From assembly GCF_047276495.1 (NCBI RefSeq), contig NZ_CP178543.1, positions 5,952,001-6,016,000 on the forward strand: a stretch of DNA of 64,000 nt. Reading direction: 5' to 3'. This DNA is from Capilliphycus salinus. Its GTDB lineage: Bacteria; Cyanobacteriota; Cyanobacteriia; Cyanobacteriales; Microcoleaceae. The position numbers and the translations under genes are program-made. The number at the start of each line of letters is the position of its first letter. The first letter of the stretch is position 1. Of the stretch, positions 61,100 to 64,000 are shown piece by piece. The notes under the pieces are model-generated. The model was not told the DNA's origin. It did not search any database and saw only the letters and a list, made by a program, of their open reading frames with translations.

Positions 61100-63283
61100 T
61101 TAGTTATCTAAAGAAGACAAAATTTCATTCCATTTTACTTTATGGATAGCCTGAAGTTCTGTATCTGATTCAATCAATGTCGAGTAATTCATTACAAAAT
61201 CTTCTATGGAGTTAATTAATCGCAAGTAATATTTTAAAGTTGGAATGATTCCATTGGTGATCACAAAACATCCGTGTTCTTTTCTAATTTCCGCTATTTC
61301 ATTCTCAATGAGACTGATTTGTGATGTTTTCACTTCAGGAACAGCAGAAGAAAATATGTAATATCGTCTGGGATTAAATTTAATGATTTTATCCTTGGCA
61401 ATACGAATTATTTGTAAATCAATTTCTTTACCGTGTTTAATCTCTATTGCTTCAATTAAGTTTTGATTTTTATCAAAAATTTCTAGATCTCCCGCACTCT
61501 GAGATGTTCGATCAGAAGCGGTATGACTTCCTAAATCTTTCAAGATACATGAGTTATATCTTTCTACCTCTTTAATCAAGATTTTATAAATCGCAAAAAA
61601 TGCCAAAACGGGAAGTTTTGACGCTCCATGAGTTTTATAATTAAAGTAAAAATGCTCTTTTAAGCAATTAATGATAGTAGATATATCAAATTTTTCAGAG
61701 TTAGAAATTTTAATAATTTTTATTTGATTGGCTTTCGTTATTTGTTTAACGTGATAGAGAAGCAATACCAAAGTGTTCTCAGCTTGATCGGGATTTTTTT
61801 CAACAAAATCAATTAAGTTTAAAAATGCTTGTTTAACAGCCTTATTACTAATCTTACCATTATAATCAAGCGTGTATGGATAGGCTTGTTCAAGAGAACG
61901 AGTTAACCATCCACTTTCTGCCATAGCAGGTAAACCTAATTCTTTCAAGGTTGGTGTAATATATTGAGTATCAATTCTTCGTCCTGAAAACCCATTTACC
62001 ATATTTGATTGATGATTTCTTATATCTTGATTCGGATAAAGGGTTTTATGCACCAGCAAAGTGATTAAAACGGTATAAACTCCTTTTTGATTTTGAACAT
62101 TTTGAGCAATTTCTTTAACAAAGTTATGATAGGCTTCTGGTATTGTTCTCTTAATCCGAGCAATATCTTCTGTATCATCGTAAGCTTGAAGTAATTTTTC
62201 TTTGTGATTCATAAGATTCAGCCCTAAAATTTCAAGTTGAATACTTTCAGACGAATTATTAAAGGAATTTTTTAAATTAATACAGTCACTATTGTCAATT
62301 AAATTTTGTTTTTCGAGTTGAACCGCCAGTTCATAAATCATCGGAATACAAACAGAATTACCAATTTGTTTATAGCATTCTGCTAGACTCGGGTGAATTT
62401 TAAAATCCGAGGGAAATCCCATAATTTTATAACACTCATTAATCGTTAATTTACGAACAGCATTTTCTTGGGGTAAGTAAATAAAAAATCTTCCTGATGT
62501 TTCCTGAGACGGTAAGGTAGGATGAACACCCTCAACAGAATAAATTCGATTGGGTTGTCGATGAACTCTAGAAAGATGTTCTGTATTGGGTCTAATGCCT
62601 TTTTTCCAGATATTTTTATTGCGATAACCGACAAATAATAATCCAGAATCTTGAGATTTAGGATTCTCAATTAACGTGTATTCACTGGGATGTAAATATT
62701 CAAAATTTCCCGTTTTATCTAAGAAACTTAATAAAGAGGGAAAAGGTGATAGGGTTTGAACTAAATTAAAGTTAAATTTTTTATTTAGCGTGCCAAAAAT
62801 TACAATACGTTCTCGATTTTGAGGGACTCCAAAATCTTTAGCATTCAAAATTTTATAATCTACTAAATACCCTAAATCTTCCAATGAATACAAAATAGTA
62901 TCTAAGGTTTTACCCTGATTATGATGAACCAAATGCTTGACATTTTCCAAAAAAATTACTTTTGGCTTTTTGGCATCTATAATTTTACAGATATGAAAAA
63001 AAAGTGTTCCTCTCGTATCTTGGAAACCACTTCTTTTGCCACAAATACTAAAGGGTTGACAGGGGAAACCTGCTGTTAAAATGTCGTGATCGGGAATTTT
63101 ACTAATATCTATTTTAGATATATCTTTTTCAGGAATCTCTCCAAAATTTTGATAATAAACCTTTTGACAAGCCGGATTAATTTCACATGAATAAACGCAG
63201 CGATAGCCAGCTTTTTCCAGAGCGATGCGAAAACCACCAATACCCGCGAATAAATCTATAAAAGTGATAAGCTTGTCTATCAT
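61100..63283 (-). CDS. Fused cytosine-5 DNA methyltransferase and PD-(D/E)XK nuclease
   Basis: The 727 residues have two parts. Residues 1-325 are a C5 methyltransferase: motif I FIDLFAGIGGFR (8-19), catalytic GFPCQPFS with Cys75, ENVKHL (113-118), QNRERI (155-160) and QIGNSVCIP (306-314). Residues 350-727 resemble a restriction enzyme: a helical region (GVYTVLITLLVHKTL), GRRIDTQYITPTLKELGLPA, SGWLTRSLEQAYPY, and a likely nuclease core with Asp599 in AGDLEIFD and Glu614/Lys616 in EAIEIKHG. So a single-chain restriction-modification enzyme is inferred. The DNA is AT-rich with no HIP1 site, a sign of transfer. No separate restriction gene is adjacent. Confidence 0.85.
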   Translation of the reverse strand: MIDKLITFIDLFAGIGGFRIALEKAGYRCVYSCEINPACQKVYYQNFGEIPEKDISKIDISKIPDHDILTAGFPCQPFSICGKRSGFQDTRGTLFFHICKIIDAKKPKVIFLENVKHLVHHNQGKTLDTILYSLEDLGYLVDYKILNAKDFGVPQNRERIVIFGTLNKKFNFNLVQTLSPFPSLLSFLDKTGNFEYLHPSEYTLIENPKSQDSGLLFVGYRNKNIWKKGIRPNTEHLSRVHRQPNRIYSVEGVHPTLPSQETSGRFFIYLPQENAVRKLTINECYKIMGFPSDFKIHPSLAECYKQIGNSVCIPMIYELAVQLEKQNLIDNSDCINLKNSFNNSSESIQLEILGLNLMNHKEKLLQAYDDTEDIARIKRTIPEAYHNFVKEIAQNVQNQKGVYTVLITLLVHKTLYPNQDIRNHQSNMVNGFSGRRIDTQYITPTLKELGLPAMAESGWLTRSLEQAYPYTLDYNGKISNKAVKQAFLNLIDFVEKNPDQAENTLVLLLYHVKQITKANQIKIIKISNSEKFDISTIINCLKEHFYFNYKTHGASKLPVLAFFAIYKILIKEVERYNSCILKDLGSHTASDRTSQSAGDLEIFDKNQNLIEAIEIKHGKEIDLQIIRIAKDKIIKFNPRRYYIFSSAVPEVKTSQISLIENEIAEIRKEHGCFVITNGIIPTLKYYLRLINSIEDFVMNYSTLIESDTELQAIHKVKWNEILSSLDN

Positions 63284-63418
63284 TCCCTGGTTAAAGCCTC
63301 ATGTCAACTTAATCTTAACTCTTGATTTTAGGGATGACCAAGCTTTTTATTATAATTCAAAAAAGTTATTTATGCAAGATATAACATTCTCGCTATACTT
63401 ATCTCTGTAGACGGGGTA

Positions 63419-63456
63419 GAAATAATAGAGACGCAATTATACAACGCCTCTACTAT
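63419..63456 (-). terminator. Hairpin after cyclotransferase gene
   Basis: On the minus strand AATAGTAGAGGCG pairs with CGTCTCTATTATT through 13 positions (two G-T wobbles) around a loop of about ten bases. It lies between two genes of the same strand, so it would insulate the methyltransferase gene. Confidence 0.5.
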
Positions 63457-63472
63457 TTTTCCAGTTCCCAAT

Positions 63473-64000
63473 TTAAGCCGAACGCAACCAAGGGGATTGA
63501 ATTTGAAATTGCTGCTGTTGAAGTTTGTGCATATGTTCAAACAATTTCCAGCAATATTCTTGAGTCAGTCCACAAGTCACCGCACCCCGGAGAACCACAT
63601 TAAAATACCAATCATTGGGAGCAAGTTCTTCTGGTAACTTATTAATCACCGTGTAAGTGCGAACATTAGTGTATAATTGACCGGAAGCATAAACTTCAAT
63701 CAGTTCCGGTTGATAACCGCCAACGTGAATCCCGCGTTCGGCATCAAAACGAACCTCTTCGCGCTGATCGAGTAGATCCCTCATTCGTTGAGGAAGCAGA
63801 TAAAGAACCCCTTCGACAGAAGAAAGAGGATCTTTAACCACATCAAGCGCCCCGCAATTTCGACGTTGCGATCGCCGATAAAAACCGAGTCGATAGCCTG
63901 AAAGAATAGCCGGACCGATAACATATTGATAAGTTGATTCTCCCATGGTTCGCTGTAAATCCACCGGACACATACAGGAACCATAAGCAAAATAATAAAA
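63473..64000 (-). CDS. Gamma-glutamylcyclotransferase-family protein, cut by window edge
   Basis: The frame continues past the window end: before the ATG at 63973 it reads FYYFAYGSC, so the true start is outside. YFAYGSCM is the N-terminal signature of the AIG2/gamma-glutamylcyclotransferase fold, followed by LSGYRLGFYRRSQRRN, VEGVLYLLPQRMRDLLDQRE and the C-terminal EYCWKLFEHMHKLQQQQFQI. Substrate unknown. The last 100 residues are longer than the minimal fold, so an additional C-terminal part is present. Confidence 0.85.
   Translation of the reverse strand, partial: FYYFAYGSCMCPVDLQRTMGESTYQYVIGPAILSGYRLGFYRRSQRRNCGALDVVKDPLSSVEGVLYLLPQRMRDLLDQREEVRFDAERGIHVGGYQPELIEVYASGQLYTNVRTYTVINKLPEELAPNDWYFNVVLRGAVTCGLTQEYCWKLFEHMHKLQQQQFQIQSPWLRSA

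Overview
The window is chromosomal DNA from a filamentous, Oscillatoriales-like cyanobacterium. The evidence is three photosystem II genes (psbZ, psbD, psbI), chlP, the c-type cytochrome assembly gene ccsA, a phycobilisome-degradation HEAT protein (NblB type), a KGK-domain protein, a DUF3769/LptD-like outer-membrane protein, many HIP1 octamers (GCGATCGC), heptamer tandem repeats and abundant MITE-like repeats. It resembles ordinary core genome broken up by repeat-rich intergenic islets; there is no prophage, no rRNA operon and no CRISPR array.

Layout. 0-10 kb: the tail of a diguanylate cyclase, a secreted M48 protease, an orphan domain of the cyanobacterial TPR/NTPase type, metH, a receiver-GGDEF protein and a NarL-type regulator (Rre1/Ycf29-like). 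10-20 kb: two Uma2 nucleases, a PHP phosphoesterase, a HetZ-related protein, an ACT-domain malic enzyme, KGK, ccsA, ChaB and an NTF2-like protein, separated by repeats. 20-30 kb: a GH116 glucosidase, a PLP lyase, desC, a divergent proA, tRNA-Gly, ribH, psbZ, nblB, and CBS and DUF1499 proteins. 30-42 kb: a stand-alone psbD, an ECF-type ATPase, a NYN nuclease, tRNA-Asn, an aminotransferase, cobA, and an efflux operon (adaptor, permease, TolC) that has no ATPase and ends in an RluD-type synthase. 42-54 kb: a LptD-like protein, psbI, and a GH38 mannosidase followed by a 2.6-kb higher-order tandem array. 54-64 kb: a renalase-like oxidase, chlP, a repeat-flanked two-gene cassette, a glycosyltransferase, NUDIX, photolyase, a cytosine-methyltransferase/nuclease fusion, and a cyclotransferase cut by the window edge.

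Most unusual points: (1) the array at 50.0-52.7 kb, built from 138-bp and 229-237-bp units each anchored on a HIP1 site. It appears to have grown from the 3' end of the mannosidase gene and the 5' end of the next gene, and relic copies are still readable on both sides. (2) A single-chain C5-methyltransferase plus PD-(D/E)XK nuclease. (3) A proA homologue whose catalytic cysteine position is valine. (4) A small operon of two unknown proteins (49 and 112 residues) bracketed by two copies of the same inverted-repeat element. (5) Small genes that are easily missed: psbI, a 59-residue ORF, a 49-residue ORF, and an upstream reading frame joined to an unknown gene by an in-frame TGA.

All identifications come from reading the sequence and remembered family features. 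No database search was run.
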